Origin: Burkholderia sp. lig30 | GTDB taxonomy: Bacteria; Pseudomonadota; Gammaproteobacteria; Burkholderiales; Burkholderiaceae | Reading direction: 5' to 3' | Length of the DNA stretch: 64,000 bases | Assembly: GCF_000687455.2 (NCBI RefSeq) | Contig: NZ_JGVW01000076.1 | Span: forward strand, 60,897 to 124,896 | Shown here: one piece after another, positions 8,214 through 17,430 of the stretch | Layout: each line of letters opens with the position of its first letter | How positions within the stretch are numbered: the first letter of the stretch is position 1 | Position numbers and translations under genes: made by a program | The notes under the pieces: generated by a model | What the model was told of the DNA's origin: nothing | What the model saw: the letters and a program-made list of their open reading frames with translations, nothing else | The model's database searches: none

Positions 8214-9470
8214 TCAGATCTCCATTACACGTCGCCAGTAGTCGTACATGCCGCGAATCAGCGTCTCGGTCACCATGTGGTCCGTATTGCCGATTTCCCG
8301 GCCACCGAGCTCGGCGATGGTGCGATGGAACGGCTTTTGTTCGAAGCCTTCCTGCGAAAATTCGATGACTTCTCCATCGTCCGCCGAGACGAAGCCGGCC
8401 GGGCCGAACAGATTCGCCTGGCGCAGGCGACGCTGGGTCATCTCCGGCGTATCGTCCTCGAAGCCGAAATGCGTCCAGACAAAGTCGAATGAGTCGGGGC
8501 CGTTCGGCTGGATATGCCGTGTCGACACGGAGTTGACCTGCTGCTGGATGATCACGCTCGGGAACACGGTCATCATGACGGCCGTCGGCGCGCCCCACCA
8601 TGGTTCGTGGACAACATCAAGGAAGCGATCGTCATTGAGTTTCATCTGCTCCTTGAAGCTCGTGACACCACTCGTGACTTCCCCTTTGCCACCCGAGCCG
8701 CGCGTCGAGATCATTGCGGCATGACGGAACTGTTCGTCCATCTTCAGTTCGGACTTGTTGTCTGCGCGCCAAAGGCCAAACGTCACGAACCACGTATGCA
8801 GCAACCCTGGGTGATACGGATCCTTGATGTTTTCCTGCATCAGCTTCCAGTTGCCGGGAATGCGCTGACGGTTGTAGCCAAGGACCTTCAGCTTTCGTCC
8901 ATTGAATACACGATCGAAGTAGTCGAGGATGGTCGGGCCGAGATATTCCTCGAGTGACACGACGTCGTGGTCGAACGAGGCGAATATCACACCATTGCGG
9001 CGAGCAACCTTGAGTTTGGTCAGGCCGTGCTGCTTCGGATCGAAGTCTGCAGGCATGCCGCCGTTGACCTTTCCGTCCTGCTTGACGCCACGACGGAAAG
9101 GCACGCCGACAAGGTTACCCTTGAGGTCGTAGTTCCATTGGTGATAGGGGCAGGTGAAGTCCTTGCGATTGCCGAATTTCTCCCGGCAGAACTTTACGCC
9201 CCGGTGTGCGCACACGTTCTCAAAAACGTGAATTTCACCGTCTTCGGTGCGCGAGGCAATTACCGAGCGCTCGCCAATCACGGTCCGTTTGAAATCGCCC
9301 GCATTGGGGATCTCTGCGTCGAGTCCGATATAGCACCAGTGGCCCGAATAGAAAAAGCGGTCGAGTTCGCGCTGGTAGATATCGGCGTCGGTATAGGCCC
9401 GGAAAGGGACGCGGCTCGAGCCGTCGTCTTGCCATTCCAGTTTTCCGTCAGTCAGATGAGTGTCGGTCAT
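8214..9470 (-). CDS. nagG: Salicylate 5-hydroxylase large (alpha) subunit, Rieske non-heme iron oxygenase
   Basis: 418 residues from ATG 9470, chosen because GGAGACAAAG precedes it directly; an ATG six codons upstream lacks this. The N-terminal Rieske domain binds [2Fe-2S] through C87-H89 and C107-H110. The catalytic domain has D217-P-Y-H220-P-G-L-L-H225, the electron-bridging Asp and two iron-binding His. With the beta subunit, Rieske ferredoxin and NagAa-like reductase it would 5-hydroxylate salicylate to gentisate, which the adjacent gentisate dioxygenase consumes. The AndAc anthranilate dioxygenase family is very similar in sequence, so anthranilate remains an alternative substrate. The NahR-like regulator and gentisate genes argue for salicylate. 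Confidence 0.82.
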   Translation of the reverse strand: MTDTHLTDGKLEWQDDGSSRVPFRAYTDADIYQRELDRFFYSGHWCYIGLDAEIPNAGDFKRTVIGERSVIASRTEDGEIHVFENVCAHRGVKFCREKFGNRKDFTCPYHQWNYDLKGNLVGVPFRRGVKQDGKVNGGMPADFDPKQHGLTKLKVARRNGVIFASFDHDVVSLEEYLGPTILDYFDRVFNGRKLKVLGYNRQRIPGNWKLMQENIKDPYHPGLLHTWFVTFGLWRADNKSELKMDEQFRHAAMISTRGSGGKGEVTSGVTSFKEQMKLNDDRFLDVVHEPWWGAPTAVMMTVFPSVIIQQQVNSVSTRHIQPNGPDSFDFVWTHFGFEDDTPEMTQRRLRQANLFGPAGFVSADDGEVIEFSQEGFEQKPFHRTIAELGGREIGNTDHMVTETLIRGMYDYWRRVMEI

Positions 9471-9513
9471 CTTTGTCTCCTCAATCATCGAATGCTTGCG
9501 TCAGGTGTCGGAC

Positions 9514-10212
9514 TCAGTCGGCGACACGAACGGAAATCTCGCCAAGGCCGTCGATCGATCCGCGCATCAGGTCGCCTTTTACGACCGCGCCAACGCCTTC
9601 AGGCGTTCCGGTCATGATGAGATCGCCCGGCTCGAGGCAGTCATACTGCGACAGGTAAGCGATGGACTCGGCGACAGACCAGATCAGCTTCGAGATGTTC
9701 GACGATTGCCGACTCTCGCCATTGACTTCGAGTTTGATGTCCGCGTGGTTAATCTCTTGCTGCGTGGCCGCGCGATGAATCGGGCCGACAGGCGCGGATT
9801 GAGGGAACGATTTTCCAAATTCCCACGGGCGCCCTTTGTCGCGTGCCTCGAGCTGGAGGTCGCGACGCGTCATGTCCAGGCCGACCGCATAGCCGAAGAC
9901 ATGTTCCAGTGCTTCTGTCACCGGGATGTTCGATCCGCCCTTGCCGATGGCCACCACCAATTCGATTTCGTGGTGGAAATTTTTCGTCATCGGCGGGTAC
10001 GGGATCGATACCTCCTTCGCGCCGGCCTGGACAATGGCGTGAGCCGGTTTCATGAAAAAGAAGGGCGGGTCGCGATCCGGGTCCTTGCCCATTTCGCGAG
10101 CATGCGCAGCGTAGTTGCGGCCGACACAAAACACGCGATTGACCGGGAATCGATCTTCTTCACCGGCGATAGCGAGTGTGTACAGCGGGGGGGCGGCGAG
10201 TGCCAGTTTCAT
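9514..10212 (-). CDS. nagK: Fumarylpyruvate hydrolase (FAH family), copy 1
   Basis: 232 residues from ATG 10212, which has GGAGACGTTA immediately upstream; an earlier in-frame start lacks this. The FAH fold is shown by V-G-R-N-Y-A-A-H-A-R-E-M near 35, the metal-binding H-H-E-I-E-L-V-V-A-I-G near 80, G-L-D-M-T-R-R-D-L-Q, and the late G-D-L-I-M-T-G-T-P-E-G-V-G. It hydrolyses fumarylpyruvate to fumarate and pyruvate, the last step of the gentisate pathway. A paralogue of identical length lies at 40292, also next to a gentisate dioxygenase. The gene sits 17 bases from the gentisate dioxygenase in the same operon. Confidence 0.88.
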   Translation of the reverse strand: MKLALAAPPLYTLAIAGEEDRFPVNRVFCVGRNYAAHAREMGKDPDRDPPFFFMKPAHAIVQAGAKEVSIPYPPMTKNFHHEIELVVAIGKGGSNIPVTEALEHVFGYAVGLDMTRRDLQLEARDKGRPWEFGKSFPQSAPVGPIHRAATQQEINHADIKLEVNGESRQSSNISKLIWSVAESIAYLSQYDCLEPGDLIMTGTPEGVGAVVKGDLMRGSIDGLGEISVRVAD

Positions 10213-10229
10213 TAACGTCTCCAGTAGGT

Positions 10230-11270
10230 TCAGGACAGCTTTTCTTCGCGCCACAAGCCCAACGCCTGCTGGACGGGGCGATCCGAGAAACTGAATAGAA
10301 TCGTGTCGCGCGACGCGCGGAACTGATGCGCCGCCCAGGACGGCACCACCAGAACGTCGCTTTCGGAAAAATCAAACGTCTTGCCGTCGATGACGGCACG
10401 CCCTTCGCCCTCAAGACAGACGAATACCGTACTGTCAGTGCTGCGATAGGGACGAGTCTCGACGTTGGCCTTCAGGCGCCGGGCAAACGCGCCGATTGTC
10501 GGCATCGGGGAGGCGCCCGTTGCTGGATTGACATAGCGGAACGCATGCCCATGCCACGGATCAGCCGGCGTGCCGGCGAGTTCGCAGAGCACCTTGCGGG
10601 TCTGGGCGTACGGATAGACGAAGACGCGCGTCGGATCCGAGGCGGCCTGGCGAAAATCGATCGGCACCATGTTGTGGCCGTAACGCAGCAGGGCATCGCC
10701 TTCTTGCCGCAGCTGGTCCTGGGAGTCGGTCGTTGCTTTTTCCGCGAAGCCGGCGTCGAGAAACTGCACGATCGGAATATCGAGACCGTCGAGCCAGACG
10801 ACCGGTTCGTCGCCGAGGTTGCCGTGGTCATGCCAGGTCATCGACGGCGTGATGATGAAATCGCCGCGCCGCATCGTCGTACGCTCGCCATCGACCGCTG
10901 TGTATGCTCCTTCGCCATCAAGGACAAGGCGAAGCGCAGATTGGGAATGGCGATGAGCGGGGGCCACCTCGCCGGGCAGAATCAGCTGGAAGCCGGCGTA
11001 GAGAGATTGGGTAATTCGCGACTGTCCACGCACCCCGGGATTTTCGAGGATCAATACGCGCCGCTCAGCTTCCTCCGCGGTAATGAGATCCCCGGATTGC
11101 AGCAGCGTGTTGCGCAATGCGCTGTATTTCCACATCGCGGGAACGATGTTCGGCCGCGGACTCGGCGGGACAAGTGCGTGCAGTACCTCCCAGAGCGGCG
11201 TGAGATTGTCCTTGCCAATGCACTCGTAGTAACTGCGGCGCGCTTCGTGAGATTTCAGTTCGTGTGCCAT
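10230..11270 (-). CDS. nagI: Gentisate 1,2-dioxygenase, copy 1
   Basis: 346 residues of the bicupin gentisate dioxygenase family. The N-terminal cupin keeps the iron-binding H-R-H-S-Q-S-A-L-R motif near residue 105 and a later T-W-H-D-H-G-N histidine. The C-terminal cupin carries P-Y-R-S-T-D-S-T-V-F and W-A-A-H-Q-F. With Fe(II) the enzyme opens the ring of gentisate between C1 and C2 to give maleylpyruvate. It is the second gene of the salicylate operon, just behind the reductase. A second copy at 39211 is the same length and clearly homologous but differs at many positions, so this is not a recent duplication. Confidence 0.92.
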   Translation of the reverse strand: MAHELKSHEARRSYYECIGKDNLTPLWEVLHALVPPSPRPNIVPAMWKYSALRNTLLQSGDLITAEEAERRVLILENPGVRGQSRITQSLYAGFQLILPGEVAPAHRHSQSALRLVLDGEGAYTAVDGERTTMRRGDFIITPSMTWHDHGNLGDEPVVWLDGLDIPIVQFLDAGFAEKATTDSQDQLRQEGDALLRYGHNMVPIDFRQAASDPTRVFVYPYAQTRKVLCELAGTPADPWHGHAFRYVNPATGASPMPTIGAFARRLKANVETRPYRSTDSTVFVCLEGEGRAVIDGKTFDFSESDVLVVPSWAAHQFRASRDTILFSFSDRPVQQALGLWREEKLS

Positions 11271-11291
11271 GTCGGGTTCTCCTCCTGTTGT

Positions 11292-12278
11292 TTAAACACC
11301 GCTGGGATAGAAGGCGTCGGCATAGATGTGTCCCTGCTGGATGCCTTTGCGCGTCAGCAACATCGTCGCCGCGTCGACCATGAGAGGGGAGCCGGCAAGA
11401 TAGGCACGCCACCCTTCCAGCGTTCCCCAATCCTCTTCGACCGCCTGCGTAACGACGCCACACCGCCATTGGCTGCTCGTGGACTCCGTCGCAATCACCA
11501 CGTGCACATGCAGATCCGGATGCTTCTCCTGCAGCTCTCTCAGCCACTCGATGCCATAGACGTCGTTGGACGAACGAACGCCGAAGTAGACGTGAGTTGG
11601 ATTGCGCATGCCGGCGTCGATTGCCCCGCGAAGCACCGAGAGAACCGGGGCAAGCCCGGTTCCGCCGGCGATGCAGATGACCGGGCCTTCATGTTTGCGG
11701 CGCAGGTAAGCAGTACCAAGCGGGCCGCTCACACGAACCTGGTCGCCGAGCTTCAATTCGGTGGCGATATACGACGTGACGCGACCATCCGGTACGAGCC
11801 TGACGTGAAATTCGAGTTCGTTCGTGTCATGCGTGCATGCCATCGAATACGGCCGAATGTGCTGCGGTGTGAACTGAAGTGTTGCGTACTGGCCGGGCGA
11901 AAACTCGAGTGGTTTCGCAAGGGTGAGCCTGAGGCGCTTGATGTCGTGCGTGAGGTCTTCAAGACCTGTAACGGTCGCCTTGATTGCCCGTGCGGGATGT
12001 ACCACCACCTCGTCGGGCTCGGGAATTTCGATCGAGCAGTTTTCAACGATCGTCGTCTGACACGCGAGAACCGACTGACCGGCGCTCATTGGCGAGACGG
12101 ACTGCTCCGGGCCGTTTTCGATTACCTTCCCGGCAACCAGCTTGCAGCGACATGTGCCGCATCGCCCGGCCATGCAGCTATACGAGATGGGGATGTCATT
12201 CGCTCGCAGGGTGTCGAGAAGGTTTGTCCCGGCCTGAACCTGCAGTGTCCGCTGCAGCGGCAAGATTGCGACTTCCAT
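11292..12278 (-). CDS. nagAa: NagAa-like ferredoxin reductase (2Fe-2S/FAD/NAD)
   Basis: 328 residues. The N-terminal plant-type [2Fe-2S] domain has C35, C40, C43 and C73. An FNR-like FAD domain follows with R-P-Y-S-M-A, then an NAD domain with G-G-T-G-L-A-P. It takes electrons from NAD(P)H and passes them to the Rieske ferredoxin of the salicylate 5-hydroxylase. ATG 12278 is chosen because GGAGA lies about ten bases upstream; an in-frame TTG at 12296 is less likely. It is the first gene of the minus-strand operon, divergent from the NahR-like regulator, the same head position as nagAa in the nag operon of Ralstonia sp. U2. Confidence 0.87.
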   Translation of the reverse strand: MEVAILPLQRTLQVQAGTNLLDTLRANDIPISYSCMAGRCGTCRCKLVAGKVIENGPEQSVSPMSAGQSVLACQTTIVENCSIEIPEPDEVVVHPARAIKATVTGLEDLTHDIKRLRLTLAKPLEFSPGQYATLQFTPQHIRPYSMACTHDTNELEFHVRLVPDGRVTSYIATELKLGDQVRVSGPLGTAYLRRKHEGPVICIAGGTGLAPVLSVLRGAIDAGMRNPTHVYFGVRSSNDVYGIEWLRELQEKHPDLHVHVVIATESTSSQWRCGVVTQAVEEDWGTLEGWRAYLAGSPLMVDAATMLLTRKGIQQGHIYADAFYPSGV

Positions 12279-12395
12279 GGCTGACTGCGTCTCCAAGTTT
12301 CTTCATTTAGTGACGCTATGTTGCTGCAACTGCTACTATTGATAAATAGAAGTTTGTGAATTCGTCATATCACTGAAATCAATAAAGGTACGGGC
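12279..12395. promoter_or_regulatory. Divergent promoter region between nagAa-like and NahR-like genes
   Basis: This 117-base, AT-rich gap separates the operon from its presumed regulator. It contains CTATT, four bases, AATAG (12336-12349), a perfect inverted repeat in a LysR-type T-N11-A context, about 60 bases from the nagAa start. NahR/NagR regulators bind such sites and activate with salicylate. The match to the published NahR site is only partial, so the assignment is an inference. Confidence 0.45.
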
Positions 12396-13298
12396 ATGGA
12401 ACTCTGGGATGTGGATCTCAATCTTCTCGTCATATTTAACGAGCTACTGCATCAGAGGCGTGTGTCCGCAGTGGCGGGGACGCTCGAGATGTCGCAGCCT
12501 GCGGTCAGTAATGCGATGAACCGGCTGCGAAAGCTTCTTGGGGACGAACTGTTCCTGCGAACGGCGAACGGCATGGTTCCGACCCCGCTTGCAGAGCGCC
12601 TTGCCGAACCGATCGGATACGCGCTGGGTGCCATACACAGTTCGCTCAATGAGAAATCGATCTTCGAGCCGGCCACGAGCAAGCGAAAATTCACGCTGGC
12701 GATGACCGACATCGGGGAAATTTACTTCCTTCCCGGCTTGATGGAAAAAATGGAACGTTCGGCGCCCGGGGTCACGATCAGTACGGAATGGAACACCAGC
12801 GTCAACCTCCGTGAAGAGATGGAGACCGGCAAAGTCGATCTGGCGATCGGTTTCGTGCCGGACCTCAAATCGGGTTTTTTCCAGCGCAGACTTTTCAAAC
12901 AACGTTACGTGTGCCTCTTTCGACGGGGGCATCCGCTTGCCGAGGAAGGGATTTCGCTAAAGGCGTTTCGTGCGGCGCAGCACGTGGCGGTGGTCGCCGA
13001 AGGAACGGGGCATGGAATGGTGGATGAGGTAATTCAGCGTGCGGGGGTGACGCGCAACGTGCGCCTTCGTGTGCCGCATTTCGTGGCGGTTGGGCACATT
13101 CTTCAGAATACCGACATGATTGCGGTAGTGCCGGAGGCATACGCGAACAGGACTCTCGAACCGTTCGGCCTCGAGTCGTCGGCCTGTCCGGTAAAGATCC
13201 CGGACATTGTCATCAACGTGCTTTGGCATGCGAAGAACCATCGGGAACCGGGAAATCAATGGCTGCGCCAGATGGTGTTCGATGCGTTCTCGTCGTGA
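12396..13298 (+). CDS. nagR: NahR/NagR-like LysR-type transcriptional activator
   Basis: 300 residues. It starts with MELWDVDLNLLVIFNELL, almost the same as the first residues of NahR. An N-terminal winged helix (Q-P-A-V-S-N-A-M-N-R-L-R at about 35-46) is followed by the LysR substrate-binding fold with L-A-M-T-D-I-G-E-x-Y-F-x-P and F-F-Q-R-R-L-F-x-x-R-Y-V-C, both conserved in the NahR group. NahR family members respond to salicylate. The gene is divergent from the salicylate-gentisate operon and is its likely activator. Whether it also controls the plus-strand upper pathway at 30 kb is open. Confidence 0.9.
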   Translation: MELWDVDLNLLVIFNELLHQRRVSAVAGTLEMSQPAVSNAMNRLRKLLGDELFLRTANGMVPTPLAERLAEPIGYALGAIHSSLNEKSIFEPATSKRKFTLAMTDIGEIYFLPGLMEKMERSAPGVTISTEWNTSVNLREEMETGKVDLAIGFVPDLKSGFFQRRLFKQRYVCLFRRGHPLAEEGISLKAFRAAQHVAVVAEGTGHGMVDEVIQRAGVTRNVRLRVPHFVAVGHILQNTDMIAVVPEAYANRTLEPFGLESSACPVKIPDIVINVLWHAKNHREPGNQWLRQMVFDAFSS

Positions 13299-13493
13299 TA
13301 CGAGCGCCGCTCCGGTCTCATTTGGATAGGCATGCGAAGATTCAGCAGATGGTAGGGAGCGGCGAGATTCGAAGATTGGGCAGCATCTTGGCTGGCGTGG
13401 CCAGTACTTCGTCCGCCAACGTCACTTGCAATTATGCGTCATCGATCTTGCCACATTGCACGTGAGTTGCTCCTGTTGCCTGATTGGCATTCG

Positions 13494-14438
13494 TCAATTT
13501 GATGATTTTTGCCTCGAATCTGGGTCGCTGCGTTTCGTGAGTGCAATGCCCTCGATGTATGTAGACGAAAAATCGATGAATGCGCGAGTTTTGGCTGGCA
13601 AAAAGGATCGGCTGCTATAGGCTATGCGCAAATCGATTTCGCCGTTCTCTATTTCAAAATCCGTTAAAATCTCAACTAATTTCCCGCTTCTTATCTCCTC
13701 TCTTGACATGAAGTCCGGGAATATTCCGATTCCGCCACCTTGAATCACCAGGCTCAGATTGAAATCTGCGTTGTTTGACGATATGTCGTAGGGTGTCTCT
13801 ATGTTACAGGTTTGAGAATTTCGTACGAATGTGATCCTTGGTTTTCTTATGTATGGTGAGATTGCGATAAATTTGTGTGTTTTGAGGTCTTCGGGGGATT
13901 CTGGTGTTCCGTGTGCGTTCAAATATTGACTGCTCGCCGTAATTGTAAGCGGGATTCTCTCAAGTGACTTTGTAATCGTGCTGTCATTGGTGATCATGTA
14001 GGGAAACACAAGGCCGACATCATAGCCCTCGGAGACCAGGTCGATTGGGCGGTCGGTGGTGTGGATGTCTAATTTTATTTTTGGGAATTGTTTGCTGAAT
14101 TCCGAAATTAGCGGTGCAAGCCTGTTCCGGACGATGCTCGAATGAGACGCTATTCTGAGAACGCCAGATGGGGCGATCGTTTGTTGACTTGCGGTGTGCT
14201 CGAGTAGGTCAATGTCAAGAATAATTTTCGAGCAGCCATCGAAGAAAATGCTTCCGGCTTCGGTGATCGATATGTTTCTTGTCGTTCGATTAAAAAGGCG
14301 GGTATCGAGGTGTTTTTCGAGATTCGAGATGGTGCGAGACACCGCAGCCGTGGTTATGCCAAGTGCGTCGGCCGCTTTGGTAAAGGATCCGGATTCTACT
14401 GCGCAGCAAAATACTCGCAGGGCATTTATATAATCCAT
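13494..14438 (-). CDS. LysR-type regulator, AT-rich
   Basis: 314 residues from ATG 14438, which has GGAGACATT upstream; a longer in-frame extension exists but lacks a good ribosome-binding site. The N-terminal helix-turn-helix (A-A-D-A-L-G-I-T-T-A-A-V-S-R-T-I) and a LysR substrate-binding domain place it in the CrgA/DsdC-like branch. Codon use is clearly richer in A and T than the genes around it, with many TTT, AAT and ATT codons, which suggests a separate origin by horizontal transfer. No divergent partner gene is present, so the target is unknown. It lies 195 bases from the end of the NahR-like gene. Confidence 0.82.
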   Translation of the reverse strand: MDYINALRVFCCAVESGSFTKAADALGITTAAVSRTISNLEKHLDTRLFNRTTRNISITEAGSIFFDGCSKIILDIDLLEHTASQQTIAPSGVLRIASHSSIVRNRLAPLISEFSKQFPKIKLDIHTTDRPIDLVSEGYDVGLVFPYMITNDSTITKSLERIPLTITASSQYLNAHGTPESPEDLKTHKFIAISPYIRKPRITFVRNSQTCNIETPYDISSNNADFNLSLVIQGGGIGIFPDFMSREEIRSGKLVEILTDFEIENGEIDLRIAYSSRSFLPAKTRAFIDFSSTYIEGIALTKRSDPDSRQKSSN

Positions 14439-14825
14439 TTGTAATGTCTCCTTTTGCGTTTTTATGGATAGTTTAAAGATTGTGGATGCCGTTGATATTC
14501 GCTGCTCGATGGTTGAGATCCAGGGCGGATCTGGAATCCTCAATGTGGTCGAGCGAGAACGGAGACTGCCGTAGCGATACCGGCTATCGAGCGCACGATT
14601 GGTGGGGTATCGGCAGTACGGGATTTTGCTTGTCGCATGACGGCGGGGGGCGCCATAGACGAGGCGCTAGAGGTTTCCGGGTTATCTGCAATTGTGATAT
14701 GGATCACTGAATTACTGAGGTGCGAGCAAGGAGGTCGGCTCGAGCATCACCACATCATATCGTATGCATGGCAGAGTTAGTCGGTTCGAGTACGCGCGCG
14801 TTCGCTTCGGCAGACGCCCCGTAGA
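14439..14825. other. Non-coding gap
   Basis: No credible gene, RNA or repeat was seen in this 387-base stretch between the AT-rich LysR gene and the long hairpin at 14826. It presumably holds the promoter of the minus-strand LysR gene at 14438. Confidence 0.4.
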
Positions 14826-14867
14826 CTTGCCCCTGTATGACCGCGTGTGCGGTCATACAGGGGCAAG
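14826..14867. terminator. Perfect 19-bp inverted repeat with 4-nt loop
   Basis: The arm CTTGCCCCTGTATGACCGC is followed by GTGT and its exact reverse complement, so the transcript would form a very stable hairpin on either strand. It lies 65 bases downstream of the stop of the minus-strand LysR gene (14932). There is no U-rich tail on either strand, so it could be a Rho-assisted end, an mRNA-protecting hairpin or a protein-binding site rather than a textbook terminator. Confidence 0.5.
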
Positions 14868-14931
14868 GCCAGGAAGGTCAGGGGGCACTGAGTTCATTGT
14901 GCCTTCCCCGCGTGCTCGATGAGTGCGCGCC

Positions 14932-15870
14932 TCATGCAGGTGTAACGATTTCCACGCTGCGTTCCTGGATGCTGGCAGGTAAGTATACGGAAAGGTAGTC
15001 AATCAAGCTCCGAACTGACGGGAGCATGCCGCGCGGCGGGGGGTAGAGCAGGTGCACGACGTGGATGGCAGCCGACCATTGAGGAAGAACTACCTCCAAT
15101 GCCCCGCTGCGCACGGATGCCGACACGATCGGCTCCGGCAGGAGTGCGACGCCGATACCATGTATGGCCGCCTCAAGTTGCATGCGCAGGTCGTCGGATG
15201 ATAGTCGTGGGAAATGCCTCACCTCGGCTTCCCGTCCCGTTGAATCGCTGAGCAACCACCGCGCTTGCCCGTCGTGAATATCACTGAGGCGACTGAAGGT
15301 GTCCATTGAAGCAAGAGCCTGCGGCGTTTCAGGTCGCCCGATGCTGTTTAAAAATGCTGGACTGGCCACCAGAACCCGCCGCGCTTTCCCAAGTTCCCTT
15401 GCCACGAGCCCGGCAATATCTTCGATGTTGACGTTTGCTCGCAACGATAGGTCGAACCGGTCCTTGAGTGGGTCGACTTGCCGGTCGCCCGTGTCGAGTT
15501 CGAGTCTCACTTTCGGGTACAACGCCAGGTAACCCGGAAGGATCGGAGCCAAATAGCTTTGGGCCATGACTTGGGGGCAACTCAACCTCACTGTCCCGGC
15601 AGGCTCCTTGCGGAGGTCGGCAACGCTATCGAAGGCATTCTGCGCTCCTTCCACTAGGGCCTGAGCTTGGGCGAAAAAGCGTTCGCCAGCCTCCGTCAGC
15701 GCGATGTGTCGCGTATTGCGTTGAAGCAGGCGGACGCCCAGTTGCCCCTCCAGCGCGGCGATTCGGCGGCTAAGCCGAGTCTTCTCGATCCCGGTGGCAC
15801 GGGTCGCGGCCGAGAAGCCGCCGTGCCGCACCACGGCGACGAAGTACGCCAAGTCGTTCAGATTTTCCAT
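14932..15870 (-). CDS. LysR-type regulator paired with pirin gene
   Basis: 312 residues. The winged helix (A-A-T-R-A-T-G-I-E-K-T-R-L-S-R-R-I at about 21-37) is followed by the LysR effector-binding domain, with P-A-G-T-V-R-L-S-C-P and D-L-S-L-R-A-N typical of the AaeR/DsdC-like branch. It is divergent from the pirin gene at 15958, with about 90 bases between starts. In many proteobacteria a LysR of this type controls the adjacent pirin or quercetinase gene. ATG 15870 is the only good start. The effector is unknown. Confidence 0.88.
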   Translation of the reverse strand: MENLNDLAYFVAVVRHGGFSAATRATGIEKTRLSRRIAALEGQLGVRLLQRNTRHIALTEAGERFFAQAQALVEGAQNAFDSVADLRKEPAGTVRLSCPQVMAQSYLAPILPGYLALYPKVRLELDTGDRQVDPLKDRFDLSLRANVNIEDIAGLVARELGKARRVLVASPAFLNSIGRPETPQALASMDTFSRLSDIHDGQARWLLSDSTGREAEVRHFPRLSSDDLRMQLEAAIHGIGVALLPEPIVSASVRSGALEVVLPQWSAAIHVVHLLYPPPRGMLPSVRSLIDYLSVYLPASIQERSVEIVTPA

Positions 15871-15957
15871 GCCCGGTCAGAATTGGTGCGTATACGCACT
15901 AGTCTTTGGTGATTCGCCCATCTAGTCGCCACAGTGTTGCATTTTTATAGTACCAGC

Positions 15958-16842
15958 ATGAGCGTAGTGCGCCAACCAAGCGGGTACTCAAAAATGAACT
16001 TTGTTCTTTCCTCCGTCGTGAACGCCGATCCGGTCGCCCGCGGGGGCCATTTCGCGGCACGGCGCCTGGATCTGGACGGACTGGGCAGGTTCGCCGCACC
16101 GGTAATGGGTCTCGACCATTACCGGATGAGCGGCCCGACTTTCGCCGCACATCCACACGCTGGTTTTTCGGCGGTGTCCTATGTCCTTGAGGACTCCGCA
16201 GGTGGGCTGAGGAGTCGCGATTCATTACAGCACGACGTGGTGATCGAACCCGGCGCGATTGTCTGGACGCAGGCGGGTACCGGGATTGTCCACGACGAAT
16301 TTCCGGCGCAGATGGGGCGCGAGGTGCATGCGTTGCAGGTGTCCATTAATTTGTCGCGTCAGAACAAGAGCCTGCCGCCGCGCATGTTCCAGCTTGCCAC
16401 CACTGCAATTCCGGTAGTCAGCGATGCAAACGGAAACCGCACGCGGGTCTTGAGCGGCGGCTTCTCGGATACGAACAGTCTGCTGGAACTCGCTGAGCCG
16501 TTCGATTTCCTCGATGTCACTGTCTTGCGGCGGTGGAGCTTCCAGGTTCCGAAGAATCGCAATGTTCTTGTCTACGTTCTTAGCGGCAATGTCGAAGTTC
16601 GCGCATCCGGGCAGAGCAGGGCGTTGCGTCCGCTTCAAGCTGTAGCCGGTCGCTGCATCAAGCCGGACATTTTGCATGTGACGACCACGAGCCCTGCTCA
16701 AATTTTGTTGCTTTCTGGTACGGATCCGCGCGAGCCAGTAGCAGTCTATGGTCCATTCATTATGAATGACGAGGCTCAATTGACTGCTGCATTCGATCGA
16801 TATCGAAAAGGGGAGATGGGCCGGCTGGCGCCACTTTCTTGA
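15958..16842 (+). CDS. Pirin family protein (cupin)
   Basis: About 294 residues with two cupin halves. The first carries the pirin metal motif H-P-H-A-G-F-S-A-V-S-Y near 60 and later H-D-E-F-P. Pirins bind Fe or Zn; some open the ring of quercetin, others act as regulators. The start is uncertain: ATG 15958 is used, GTG 15934 and ATG 15994 are possible, and none has a strong ribosome-binding site. The C-terminal half is divergent from typical pirins but has the usual length. The gene is divergent from a LysR gene, a common pairing. Confidence 0.75.
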   Translation: MSVVRQPSGYSKMNFVLSSVVNADPVARGGHFAARRLDLDGLGRFAAPVMGLDHYRMSGPTFAAHPHAGFSAVSYVLEDSAGGLRSRDSLQHDVVIEPGAIVWTQAGTGIVHDEFPAQMGREVHALQVSINLSRQNKSLPPRMFQLATTAIPVVSDANGNRTRVLSGGFSDTNSLLELAEPFDFLDVTVLRRWSFQVPKNRNVLVYVLSGNVEVRASGQSRALRPLQAVAGRCIKPDILHVTTTSPAQILLLSGTDPREPVAVYGPFIMNDEAQLTAAFDRYRKGEMGRLAPLS

Positions 16843-17430
16843 TCGGAATTGTCGATAAAAAATAAATTCCGTGATTGGTTTGCGGTAATGGTGGCGTGCT
16901 TCGGCGGATTTTTATGAGTGCCGCGCCGCCGAGATTTTTATGCTCTGATTGCGCGACTGATGACATTCTTGGTTTTCGTCTTTAGCGTAGGTAGTGAATT
17001 AAAAAATTACGAATGCGGATCCCGAAAAAATTCATTTCTGGTCTGCTGGTGGGGTGATCGGGTCGCGGGGCGTGCTTGGCGGCATTTTATTTGGGATATT
17101 TCAATAGTGGGTGGTTTGATTTTCCTCGCGGTTGTCGGGGGGAGTAGACACCGGCCAGGGTTTGTGAATTTCAAAGGCAGCGCTCCGGCTCAATTTTGGG
17201 GTCGTTTCGATAAAACCATGCCGATCTGAATTGCCGGGTCGAGGTGTGGTGCTTAGCACTGTGTCGGTTGAAAATCAATCCGTTTTTGGCTGTCTATTAT
17301 TCGCCAGATTTCTTTCGTGGCATTAACGTCGTTTATGAATGAAGTTGGTTTGTCGATTGATAATGTTGCAATGCCAATGCTGTCGGGTATCCGTCGACCA
17401 GCGGCGGTGGTTAAATTTTTCTATGCCAAT
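16843..17430. other. AT-rich non-coding stretch before porin
   Basis: About 590 bases. Small open frames here have no recognisable domain, no good start and no ribosome-binding site. The base composition is AT-richer than the flanking genes. It probably holds the promoter of the porin gene. No hairpin or repeat was recognised. Confidence 0.35.

Noticed and set aside
10326..12284. A 652-codon open frame on the plus strand
   Set aside because: It lies antisense to the gentisate dioxygenase and reductase genes, which have clear motifs and good ribosome-binding sites. GC-rich codons give long antisense frames here.
16918..17229. Open frame of about 103 codons before the first porin
   Set aside because: No start signal, no domain, and poor codon pattern in an AT-rich gap.
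17317..17430. Upstream extension of the first porin from a GTG
   Set aside because: The signal peptide starts at 17431; the extension does not look like a secretion signal.
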